DNA of 12,818 nt from DAIOFH01 sp036745875 (GTDB taxonomy: Bacteria; Planctomycetota; SZUA-567): contig DAIOFH010000114.1 of assembly GCA_036745875.1 (NCBI GenBank), positions 1-12,818 of the forward strand, written 5' to 3'. Both the position numbers and the translations under genes were made by a program. This document shows, piece by piece, positions 8,001-12,818 of this stretch (its first letter is position 1; the number at the start of each line of letters is the position of its first letter). The notes under the pieces were generated by a model. The model made no database searches. It had not been told where the DNA came from and saw nothing but the letters and a program-made list of their open reading frames with translations.

Positions 8001-8200
8001 ACCCTCTTGACCACGTCCACTTCCACGTCCGCGGGTGTCGCACCCGGATATTCCACCGTTACGGTGACATAGGGAATGTCCATCTTCGGGAGAAGTTCGA
8101 GACCGAGCTTGCGGTAGGCATTGAAGCCGAGAAGCGTCAGGGCGATAATGAGGCAGCTCATCGCGACCGGGCGTTTGACTGATGCATCGGAAAGAAACAT
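5072..8200 (-). CDS. Efflux RND transporter permease subunit (AcrB/HAE1-like)
   Basis: A 1042-residue inner-membrane permease of the normal RND length and layout. TM1 is near residues 11-30, followed by the porter domain with YPGATPADVE at 51-60, TM2-6 at about 335-490, the second porter domain, and TM8-12 at about 860-1015. It is expected to be the proton-driven pump of a tripartite efflux system. The key TM4 motif is abnormal: LVDDAIVV of AcrB aligns with LVTNSIVV here, so the proton-relay pair D407/D408 is T399/N400. The TM10 lysine position is N926 (GIVVNNAVL). The start ATG 8200 has AAGGGG 6-8 bases upstream. It follows the adaptor gene by 45 bases. No outer-membrane channel gene is nearby, so a shared TolC-type protein is likely. 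Drug or metal specificity cannot be read from the sequence. Confidence 0.95.
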   Translation of the reverse strand: MFLSDASVKRPVAMSCLIIALTLLGFNAYRKLGLELLPKMDIPYVTVTVEYPGATPADVEVDVVKRVEDAVASVDGLKHTTSTCLENFAQVILEFTLETDVDVAANDVRQKVDAIIDDFPSGVESPVILKVDINATPIIKLALTGTLPIDELYDYADQELSDRLSSIQGVANVDLVGGAVREVHVVLDREKVAAAGLSSLDVVGAVQNGVLTVPAGRVQDETYEFSIRFDAEYEDFRHIADLQVAGVDGARRYIRDLGHVEMASEEIREASFINGRPCVGIEVVKRADANAVEVVKEVRARLNELSAFLPGGSELVWISDDGEFIEANFSSTSENVVQGVILTAIILFLFLLNFRTTLVVAISMPLTIIVSIFLMQVSGFTFNTSTLLALGLSVGTLVTNSIVVMESVAAQLESGADPWKAAHDGANDVAVAVLASAGTNMVVLFPIGMMGSMVGMVFRPFAMTTLYANVASLFISFTLVPILCGAILKKVNQDAYLTRLGNKVNSVIDGVAHRVAGVMRYMGRHRGWGLLLLLATVALLLQSVSMVPKIGFSMFPEVDRSELGVKLEFPTQQNLEQTVLRVKEAEKIIWELPNLKSVYTAVGKIKAITGSPSEGTFLANLSLKFVHKYDREEDIFELMDVISQKMADYPDCVVTPSIPNIIGQESMPITMGVSGEDLDLLESITTTVHSLIRNDPRYIRPSTSVRNPRQEIQVRPRRALLFDANIAASVLGNTLRTNIDGMKSAQYKSGARSYDIRIKYQKELGAQQVAEFQIPLMNGQTVLLPQYADIVVEPAPVIITRYDKRRLSLVYSSLDPNFPLGNAIADVSQRIDENRLLPAGYSYTFMGMAEMMDEAIGEFSEALTIALVLTYLVLAAVLESFTRPFYIMLTIPMALIGMLWALNLSGLSISSFVLLGAVLLIGIVVNNAVLIIDHTQQLINDGLDAGEAMLQAITLEFRPIIMITLAAALGMLPLAVASGLGSEMNVGIGMSSVGGILVSGVLTLIIIPVVFVMFNPPKSDKEDSRVYEQVRRTSTRVIQKRD

Positions 8201-8218
8201 AAAAGCCCCTTTGCGAGC

Positions 8219-8237
8219 GAATAGTACCTAACTATTC
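8219..8237 (-). repeat. Short hairpin between adaptor and permease genes
   Basis: GAATAGT (8219-8225) and ACTATTC (8231-8237) are perfect arms around 5 bases. It lies in the 45-base gap of the pump operon. With no T-tract it is not a terminator; it may affect mRNA stability or relative expression, or be chance. Confidence 0.35.
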
Positions 8238-8245
8238 TCTATTGG

Positions 8246-9451
8246 CTATTCACTGTCTTTAATGGCTCGTTCGAGGATCGGAGCGCCGTTGTCCAGCATG
8301 AACTGCCCCTGGGAGACAACCCTGTCTCCGGATTGGACCGGGCTGTCGACGAGTTCGGTCCAGCCGCCTGTTTCCAGCCCGGGGGTGACTTCCAGCATTT
8401 TGGCTGTATCGCCGTCCGGGACAAATATCCAATATTTTCCGGCGCGGAACTGGATGGAGTCACGGGGTACGCCTACGCCCCGCGTTTCCCGTAACGTTAC
8501 CTTGATGGCGCACTGGGCGCCCGGAACCACGTAGGCACTGTCGCCGGGGACGTCTGCCCATATTTCGAAAGTGCGCAACGCCGCGTCAATGGCGGGGGCT
8601 TTGTAGGTGATGGGGAAGGTGCCGATTTGTTTGTCCAAAACAGTTAATCGAATGCGGCTCGTGCCGGTGGAGATGCGGGGATAAAATTGCCCCGGGAGGT
8701 AGGCTGCGGCTTTGAGGTTTTTCACATCGTCTATTCTGACGATTGACTTGCCGGTGCTGCCCATTTCGCCCGGTTCCGAGAAACGGCCGCTGACAAAGCC
8801 GTCGATGGGGGCGTACATTACGGAATCCTCAAGATCCTTCACCGCCATTTTCAGGCTGATCTCCGCCTTGTCGACGGACTGGTCGGCAAGGGTTACCTGC
8901 GTTTCGCTCAGCCGGTGCATAGCCTGTTTCTGCGTCAGTTTCGTTTCGTATTGCTCGAACTCGCTCAGGTGGACGACTTTTTGGTTGTACAGGTTCTCCA
9001 CCCGGGCGAAATCCTTTTCAGCCTGCAGCAGTTCAGCCGCAGCATTGTCCAGGTTTGCCTTGCGTTCCTCGAGGGTCGATTGCGCGATGATGAGGGCCTG
9101 GGTGTTGAGATCGACTTCCTGTTGCAGTTTTTCATTGTCTATCTGGAAGAGTTTGGTTTTTCCCGCCTCGGTAATATCGCCTTCCCTGACAAAAACATCG
9201 TCGATGATGCCGTTGATTCGGGGAGAGACGAGGGCGTAATTACGCGCCTTGACGCTGCCGTCGGAGGAAATGGATTCCTCAAAATTCATTTCCTTGGCTT
9301 CCGTGAAAAGAACCATCGTCGCCGGACGCCGCGCCGCTTCAGAAACGGTGCCGGCGTCGCCATGGCCAACACCGGTAAGGAAAAACCCCAATACGGCAAG
9401 GCAAACCGCGCCTGCAACGATTTTAGTCCATAATCCCAGGTTGGCTTTCAT
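8246..9451 (-). CDS. RND efflux periplasmic adaptor subunit (membrane fusion protein)
   Basis: A 401-residue adaptor linking an RND permease to an outer-membrane channel. It has an N-terminal membrane anchor or signal segment (about residues 9-28), then a lipoyl/barrel-sandwich half (about 72-107, VSPRINGIIDDVFVREGD). A long coiled-coil hairpin follows (about 108-208, rich in Q, E, K, L and A), then the second lipoyl half (APIDGFVSGRFSEPGE, 214-229), a beta-barrel and a membrane-proximal domain. No lipobox cysteine is evident at a usual position (C17 is buried in the hydrophobic segment). Start ATG 9451 has AAGGG about 8 bases upstream. It lies 29 bases after tetR and 45 before the permease, so all three are probably one operon controlled from the TetR-type promoter. 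Confidence 0.93.
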   Translation of the reverse strand: MKANLGLWTKIVAGAVCLAVLGFFLTGVGHGDAGTVSEAARRPATMVLFTEAKEMNFEESISSDGSVKARNYALVSPRINGIIDDVFVREGDITEAGKTKLFQIDNEKLQQEVDLNTQALIIAQSTLEERKANLDNAAAELLQAEKDFARVENLYNQKVVHLSEFEQYETKLTQKQAMHRLSETQVTLADQSVDKAEISLKMAVKDLEDSVMYAPIDGFVSGRFSEPGEMGSTGKSIVRIDDVKNLKAAAYLPGQFYPRISTGTSRIRLTVLDKQIGTFPITYKAPAIDAALRTFEIWADVPGDSAYVVPGAQCAIKVTLRETRGVGVPRDSIQFRAGKYWIFVPDGDTAKMLEVTPGLETGGWTELVDSPVQSGDRVVSQGQFMLDNGAPILERAIKDSE

Positions 9452-9480
9452 GACATGGCCCTTTGCGAAAAGGTTCCGCC

Positions 9481-10032
9481 TTATACTTCACAACAGCATG
9501 CCTGGTCGATCATGACCAGCATTTCTTTAGCAATACGATCACGGAATTCCGGAGTAAAGGCGGGCAGCTTGAACAAGTCAAACATCCAGAACCCCTCCAT
9601 CGCCATAAGGAAAACTGCGACCTTTTCTGGCGAGGGTGAACTGTTTACGACGGCATTGATTTGTTGTTGTTTTATTTCCGATACCAGGGCGAACAGATCG
9701 TCGTCTTCGACGATGCCCACCATCTTTGAGGCGTATTGGTTGAGACGGGAATTTTCTTCTAAACGGGCGAATAGGTAGGCTTTGAGCTCTCGTGATGGAG
9801 TGTCGGGGAGGGTGGGGAATATGCGCTGTTTTTTTTCTTCGAGTTGGCGCGCATTGCGGAGTATGAGTTCTTTAAGGAGTTCTTTTTTATTTGCAAAATG
9901 ATAGAGGAGACCGCCTTTGCTGACGCCGGCTTCGGTGGCGACAGCTTCAAGGGTTGTATTGGTCAGACCCTGTCTGGCTATTACGATCTCGGCTGCATCA
10001 AGAACGCTTTCGCGTGAGCTTTTTCTCACCAT
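9481..10032 (-). CDS. TetR/AcrR family transcriptional regulator
   Basis: A 183-residue repressor with the N-terminal TetR DNA-binding domain (residues about 8-54; the HTH core is TTLEAVATEAGVSKGGLLYH) and a helical ligand-binding C-terminal domain. GGAGG lies 6 bases before ATG 10032. Such proteins usually repress the adjacent efflux operon and their own gene until a pump substrate binds. A perfect palindrome overlaps the only strong promoter upstream of the gene, and the adaptor and permease follow in the same direction, which supports this. The protein ends in ACCCEV, three consecutive cysteines (C179-C181), which is unusual and could allow thiol or metal sensing (speculative). Confidence 0.93.
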   Translation of the reverse strand: MVRKSSRESVLDAAEIVIARQGLTNTTLEAVATEAGVSKGGLLYHFANKKELLKELILRNARQLEEKKQRIFPTLPDTPSRELKAYLFARLEENSRLNQYASKMVGIVEDDDLFALVSEIKQQQINAVVNSSPSPEKVAVFLMAMEGFWMFDLFKLPAFTPEFRDRIAKEMLVMIDQACCCEV

Positions 10033-10083
10033 GACTTGCCTCCGGATGCTGGCAAAAATCGGAAAAATGCGCCAGCGTTTATT

Positions 10084-10107
10084 ACTATACCGTCCGGACG
10101 GTATAGT
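10084..10107. promoter_or_regulatory. Perfect 24-bp palindrome, probable TetR operator
   Basis: The left half ACTATACCGTCC (10084-10095) is the exact reverse complement of the right half (10096-10107). The core TATACCGTCCGG is typical of TetR/AcrR operators. The palindrome covers the entire -10 hexamer, the whole spacer and one base of the -35, so bound repressor would block RNA polymerase. Only one such site is visible in the window. Confidence 0.85.
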
Positions 10108-10112
10108 TTCAA
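10084..10112 (-). promoter_or_regulatory. Sigma70 promoter of the tetR-adaptor-permease operon
   Basis: Read on the - strand: TTGAAA (10112-10107), a 17-base spacer and TATAGT (10089-10084). The -35 matches 5 of 6 and the -10 matches 5 of 6 consensus bases, with ideal spacing. Transcription would start near 10077, about 45 bases before the tetR ATG. Confidence 0.8.
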
Positions 10113-10356
10113 GTATTTACTGTCTAAAAAATATGATCATTGCGCACAGGGTTATGCACTATTCTCATAACCGACGATTTCTCAGATTGTTAAAAGAAAT
10201 AAAAAATATTTGTAACAATGATCGCCCGGCCGCCACTAACAGTTTGAAGAGAGGAAAAAGGATAATGATCAGAAGGTGAGGTAAAAGGGTTGTCCATTTT
10301 CCCGAGATGATTACCGGTTATCAAAATCGTATGTATTGAATTGGAAAATCAGTTGT
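10113..10356. other. AT-rich intergenic region with two inverted repeats
   Basis: This stretch lies between the divergent tetR promoter and the spy-like gene. It holds GGTTATG/CATAACC (10150-10156, 10166-10172; 9-base loop) and ATTGTTA/TAACAAT (10186-10192, 10213-10219; 20-base AT-rich interior). GATCATTG (10135-10142) also recurs inverted at 10216-10223. These may be regulator sites for the spy-like gene. No gene is supported here. No convincing sigma70 or ECF-type promoter for the + strand was found, although one must exist upstream of 10412. Confidence 0.4.
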
Positions 10357-10392
10357 CACCGGTTGCCCCTGTATCCTTTACCGCAGCCGGTG
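10357..10392 (+). promoter_or_regulatory. Stable hairpin in the 5' UTR of the spy-like gene
   Basis: CACCGGTTGC (10357-10366) pairs with GCAGCCGGTG (10383-10392) over 10 bp with a single G-U pair and a 16-base loop. It ends 8 bases before AGGAG (10401-10405). The short CCTTTAT tract behind it makes a strong terminator unlikely. It could protect the mRNA 5' end or control ribosome access. Confidence 0.5.
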
Positions 10393-10411
10393 CCTTTATC
10401 AGGAGAAAGAA

Positions 10412-11095
10412 ATGTCCAAGAAATTGCTTATTGCAGCGTTGGCTCTTGCCTGTGTTGGTTCCCTTGGTTTTGCCGGCGAAAACCGCCGTCCCGACAAGCC
10501 GGAAGGCGGCCCGCAGATGCGCCGTGAAATGCGCGACCAGCGTGGCGGCCCGCGCTGGGGATCGGATGGCCGCGGCCATCATGGCGACTGGATGAGAAAC
10601 AGGGGCGACAGGGGCGGTCCCCGCCATATGGGTATGGGCAAAGGTTCGCATTTTGGTCCCGGAATGGGAATGCGCGGTCACGGCATGGGATTCCTCCGCG
10701 ACATCGATCTGACTGCCGATCAGCAAGCCAAGTTTATCGATATCATGACCGACAATTATCGTAAAACCCTCGAACTGCGCCTGGCCGCGCACGGCGCGCA
10801 GCGCAAAGCCTTCGATATCCGCAAGTCCGACGCCGCATCCAGCGAAGAGATAATCGCCCTAAACAGGCAAATGGGCGAATTGCGCGGCAAATTCGAAGCT
10901 GCAAACCGCGAACTCCGCGACCAGCTCAAAGCCATACTTACACCGGAACAGGCCGCCAAGCTGGACGATTTCCGTAATGGCCGCCCGTCCCCCCGCTTCG
11001 GCGACAAGAGATTCGGCGGTCCCCGTCACCATTGGTACGACGACAATGACGTGGACGATACGGATGACATAATTGACATGGAAGACGGCGAATAA
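10412..11095 (+). CDS. Spy/CpxP-like (LTXXQ) periplasmic protein
   Basis: A 227-residue exported protein. An N-terminal signal peptide (residues 1-21, MSKKLLIAALALACVGSLGF, cleavage probably after A21) is followed by a Gly/Arg/Met/His-rich low-complexity segment (about 24-94). Next is a helical domain with the two marks of the Spy/LTXXQ family, LTADQ (100-104) and LTPEQ (176-180), then an Arg-rich stretch and a strongly acidic tail of mainly Asp (210-227). Family members are periplasmic chaperones or metal-responsive sensors induced by envelope stress. The Met/His-rich segment and acidic tail suggest metal binding (inference). AGGAG is 6 bases before ATG 10412. It precedes an ECF sigma gene and a second, membrane-bound Spy-like protein, which suggests a shared stress circuit. 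Confidence 0.82.
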   Translation: MSKKLLIAALALACVGSLGFAGENRRPDKPEGGPQMRREMRDQRGGPRWGSDGRGHHGDWMRNRGDRGGPRHMGMGKGSHFGPGMGMRGHGMGFLRDIDLTADQQAKFIDIMTDNYRKTLELRLAAHGAQRKAFDIRKSDAASSEEIIALNRQMGELRGKFEAANRELRDQLKAILTPEQAAKLDDFRNGRPSPRFGDKRFGGPRHHWYDDNDVDDTDDIIDMEDGE

Positions 11096-11155
11096 CAACG
11101 ATCCGGGAAACGGTGTTTGTATGCAGGTTTGATCACCGCCTCACCCGGAGTTGTT
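11094..11155 (+). promoter_or_regulatory. Three-tier hairpin between spy-like and sigma genes
   Basis: Nested arms: AACAAC (11094-11099) with GTTGTT (11150-11155), TCCGGG (11102-11107) with CCCGGA (11144-11149), and CGGTG (11111-11115) with CACCG (11134-11138). It starts in the stop codon of the spy-like gene and ends 15 bases before the GGAG (11171) of the sigma gene. No T-tract follows, so it is not a classical terminator. It may lower or regulate sigma expression relative to the spy-like gene. Confidence 0.5.
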
Positions 11156-11180
11156 GCATAGACGACGAATGGAGACTATA

Positions 11181-11918
11181 ATGGAAGGTGGAGTCCAGAC
11201 AATGTCGGAGGATTCCGCCTTTTGCTATAGTCTCCCGGTCGAACCGGTTCATTCTGGCGAAGACCTGGGAGCAGACCTTGCCTGCGGGTTGTGTAGCGGT
11301 TACAGCTGCGCGGAATGCTCAATGAGGATCGACTCCCTGGCCATGACCGATGCGGACAAAGAAGATGTTGCCGACATAGAAGCGGTACTGGACGGCGACG
11401 AGGACGCGTACCAGCGCATAGTCGAGCGCCATAGCCCTGCTGTGCAGAAGCAGATGCGGAATTTTTCCCGCGATCCCCTGGTACAGGAGGAACTGTCGCA
11501 GGACGTGTTTGTCGAAGCATATCTTGGTTTGGGAAATTACCGTGGCGACGCGCCTTTTCGGCATTGGCTGGCCCGCATCGCCACGTTGACCGGATATAAA
11601 TACTGGAAAAAGCGGGACAAGGCCAAACGGGATGTTTCCCTTTCTGAGGCGCAGGATCTGATCGCCGCCAGAACTGATGAAAAAGATCCCGATGCCGCCG
11701 CCGAGCTGCTGTACGACCTTTTGGCGACGCTGCCGGCGGAAGACCGGCTTATCCTGACCTTGATGTATCTGGAGAATGTCCCGCAGGAAGAAATAGCCGA
11801 CCGCATAGGCGGCACAAGAGTGGTGGTGGCGGTGAAAATTTACCGCGCCAAACAGAAGTTGAAGAAGTTGGGTGAACAGGAACCTTGGAAAGGGCGGATA
11901 CAATGGATGCTTTCATGA
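11181..11918 (+). CDS. ECF-type RNA polymerase sigma factor with Cys-rich N-terminus
   Basis: A 245-residue sigma-70 family protein with region 2 at about residues 66-148 (QDVFVEAYLGLGNYRGDAPFRHWL is the 2.2-2.4 part) and region 4 at about 178-230 (LPAEDRLILTLMYLENVPQEEIADRIGG). Regions 1.1 and 3 are absent, as in ECF factors. An extra N-terminal segment of about 55 residues carries C35-x2-C38-x4-C43-x2-C46, which looks like a metal- or redox-binding knuckle. Two starts are plausible: ATG 11181 (GGAG 6 bases upstream) and ATG 11202 (GGTGGAG 8 bases upstream); both keep the cysteines. Starts at 11322 or 11343 would remove them but have poor ribosome binding sites. Two membrane-protein genes overlap or follow at once, the usual layout for a sigma factor and its membrane regulators. 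The promoter it recognises is not known. Confidence 0.88.
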   Translation: MEGGVQTMSEDSAFCYSLPVEPVHSGEDLGADLACGLCSGYSCAECSMRIDSLAMTDADKEDVADIEAVLDGDEDAYQRIVERHSPAVQKQMRNFSRDPLVQEELSQDVFVEAYLGLGNYRGDAPFRHWLARIATLTGYKYWKKRDKAKRDVSLSEAQDLIAARTDEKDPDAAAELLYDLLATLPAEDRLILTLMYLENVPQEEIADRIGGTRVVVAVKIYRAKQKLKKLGEQEPWKGRIQWMLS

Positions 11919-12187
11919 AAAAGATCGAGATGCTGGCCGAAAAGGCGGCGCTTCGGGAGGATCCAAAACCGCTTGATGCCGTCCTGGTGATGGATCGGAT
12001 CCGCGCCTTGCCGGTGGAAGCGGAAGAGGAGGAAGTCCTTCCCTTGCGCCTTTTTGCCGGGGCGACTGCTGCCGTAGCGGCGGCTGCCGCGTTCGTGTTT
12101 GTCTTCGCGGCGTCGGCATGGGCCGATTTCAACAGCCCGCTTACGGTGATGGACTCCCTGATGGATGTTATGGAAACGATGTTATGA
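11903..12187 (+). CDS. Small single-pass membrane protein, candidate anti-sigma factor
   Basis: A 94-residue protein with a charged cytoplasmic N-terminus (1-48, rich in Glu, Lys and Asp), one strongly hydrophobic segment (about 49-73, mainly Ala, Val and Phe) and a short outer tail. Start ATG 11903 has GGAAAGGG 8 bases upstream and overlaps the end of the sigma gene by 16 bases; ATG 11915, in an ATGA overlap, is an alternative. The position directly behind an ECF sigma gene and the N-in membrane topology fit an anti-sigma factor. The usual zinc-binding HxxxCxxC of ZAS-type anti-sigma proteins is absent, and the N-terminal part is short. No family is recognised with confidence; the role is inferred from context. 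Confidence 0.7.
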   Translation: MDAFMKKIEMLAEKAALREDPKPLDAVLVMDRIRALPVEAEEEEVLPLRLFAGATAAVAAAAAFVFVFAASAWADFNSPLTVMDSLMDVMETML

Positions 12188-12690
12188 GCGAGGAAAAGGT
12201 CGAAAACACCATGAATGCCGAACCGACGCGCGGCTCGGTGCGCCGGGACGGGCACTTCCACCCCCGCAGGATGTCGGGACGCGGCAAGCTGTTCCTCTCG
12301 CTTGGCGGGATTGTGCTGTTCGGCGCAGGCACGATCATCGGCGCGGGACTGACTGTGCTGTATTTCAAAAACAGTGTCCGCCCGAAACCGCCGGAACCGG
12401 AGGAATTTATGGAACGGCTCATGACCAGGATGAACAACACGATCAACCTGTCGGCGGACGAGGACAGGCAGGTAAGGGATATTGTCCAGGACAACATGCA
12501 GGAAGTAAAGCGCATCCGCCGCGAATCGTCCGACAACATCCGTGGCTGTTTCGACGAGATGCGCAACGAACTCGAAAAAGTCCTCGGCCCTGAGCGATCG
12601 GAACGCTGGGAAGAAGAGTTATACAAGAACAGACCTGAGCGTAAGCGCAAACCGGGTCACGACCGCGGTCCGCGAAGAGGGCATCATTGA
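12184..12690 (+). CDS. Membrane-anchored Spy-like (heavy-metal-sensor-type) protein
   Basis: A 168-residue protein with a short cytoplasmic N-terminus (1-34), one transmembrane segment (about 36-60) and a periplasmic helical part (about 72-150). The stretch INLSADEDRQVRDIVQDNM resembles the first LTXXQ helix of Spy/CpxP/ZraP-type proteins, and GPERSERWEEEL resembles the second. The C-terminal tail is rich in Arg, Lys and His (151-168). Start ATG 12184 overlaps the upstream stop as ATGA, so translation is probably coupled; the longer frame from 12118 has no support. Family members of this kind act as periplasmic metal or misfolding sensors. Here it could sense the same signal as the spy-like protein and act on the sigma factor through the small membrane protein (inference). 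A single C122 lies in the helical part. Confidence 0.78.
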   Translation: MSEEKVENTMNAEPTRGSVRRDGHFHPRRMSGRGKLFLSLGGIVLFGAGTIIGAGLTVLYFKNSVRPKPPEPEEFMERLMTRMNNTINLSADEDRQVRDIVQDNMQEVKRIRRESSDNIRGCFDEMRNELEKVLGPERSERWEEELYKNRPERKRKPGHDRGPRRGHH

Positions 12691-12735
12691 TACTAAAAAG
12701 TTCGCCTATTCCGGTAACGCTAACCGTAAAGGGAT

Positions 12736-12772
12736 AAAAAAAGTCGAACCCAAAAGGGTTCGACCTTTTTTT
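12736..12772. terminator. Strong, probably bidirectional intrinsic terminator
   Basis: GTCGAACCC (12743-12751), loop AAAA and GGGTTCGAC (12756-12764) form a perfect 9-bp stem. Seven A residues precede it (12736-12742) and seven T residues follow (12766-12772), so it can act on both strands. It closes the sigma operon 46 bases after the last stop. The bidirectional form suggests a convergent gene just beyond the window. On the - strand a frame reading TGAISQA ends with TAA at 12797-12795, but seven codons are too few to call a gene. Confidence 0.9.
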
Positions 12773-12818
12773 GTTGTGGTTCCGTTTCGCTGAATTACGC
12801 CTGGGAGATTGCTCCGGT

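Noticed and set aside
6932..8182. Long + strand open frame of 416 codons
   Set aside because: It is antisense to the RND permease, with a low-complexity D/G/V/F-rich product that matches no family.
10265..10279. Four-codon leader reading frame (ATG ATC AGA AGG TGA) after GAGAGG
   Set aside because: Too short to support; no codon bias for an effector amino acid and no linked terminator structure.
10425..10465. Lipoprotein signal at Cys14 of the spy-like protein
   Set aside because: The residues before the cysteine (A-L-A) do not fit the usual lipobox and the hydrophobic stretch continues past it; cleavage after A21 by signal peptidase I fits better.
12118..12183. Extended start of the last membrane protein
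   Set aside because: It would lie in the preceding gene in another frame; ATG 12184 in an ATGA overlap explains the start better.
12795..12818. Possible C-terminal end of a convergent gene on the - strand (TGAISQA, stop)
   Set aside because: Only seven codons are visible. The bidirectional terminator makes it plausible, but it cannot be called.
1..12818. CRISPR array, insertion sequence, tRNA or rRNA gene
   Set aside because: No regularly spaced repeats, transposase-like frames, terminal repeats or recognisable tRNA/rRNA sequence were seen on either strand.

Overview
The window comes from a Gram-negative bacterium of moderately high GC content. It has an RND efflux pump with a periplasmic adaptor, exported Spy-like proteins and an ECF sigma factor. 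Ribosome binding sites are of the GGAG/AGGAG type, genes are tightly packed, and TAA, TGA and TAG all serve as stops. The sequence does not fix the phylum. A Desulfobacterota-like or PVC-type (for example Lentisphaerota) origin is only a weak guess from gene content.

Region 1 (1-4916, + strand) is a catabolic cluster: a short-chain dehydrogenase with a damaged or unclear 5' end, a 3-hydroxyacyl-CoA-dehydrogenase-type enzyme, a beta-keto acid cleavage enzyme (BKACE, DUF849), an acetyl-CoA acetyltransferase and an IclR-type regulator. The simplest reading is oxidation of a 3-hydroxy acid to a 3-keto acid. BKACE then cleaves this with acetyl-CoA to acetoacetate plus a new acyl-CoA, and the C4 product is taken to acetyl-CoA by the thiolase. 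The step from acetoacetate to acetoacetyl-CoA (a CoA transferase or ligase) is not in the window, and the substrate is unknown. The iclR gene has a dense leader with a sigma70-like promoter, two palindromes and an intrinsic terminator ending just before its ribosome binding site.

Region 2 (5072-10112, - strand) is a tetR - adaptor - RND permease operon. A sigma70 promoter (TTGAAA-17-TATAGT) has its spacer filled by a perfect 24-bp palindrome, which is the probable TetR operator. The permease is full length but lacks the usual proton-relay aspartate pair in TM4. No outer-membrane channel gene is present. The operon converges on iclR, with a strong hairpin between them.

Region 3 (10108-12772, + strand) is an envelope-stress or metal-type module: an exported Spy/LTXXQ protein, an ECF sigma factor with an unusual N-terminal four-cysteine motif, a small single-pass membrane protein in the anti-sigma position, and a membrane-anchored Spy-like protein. 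The last three genes overlap, and the module closes with a strong terminator that looks bidirectional. RNA hairpins precede both the spy-like gene and the sigma gene. This module, and the permease without its aspartate pair, are the parts most worth following up.
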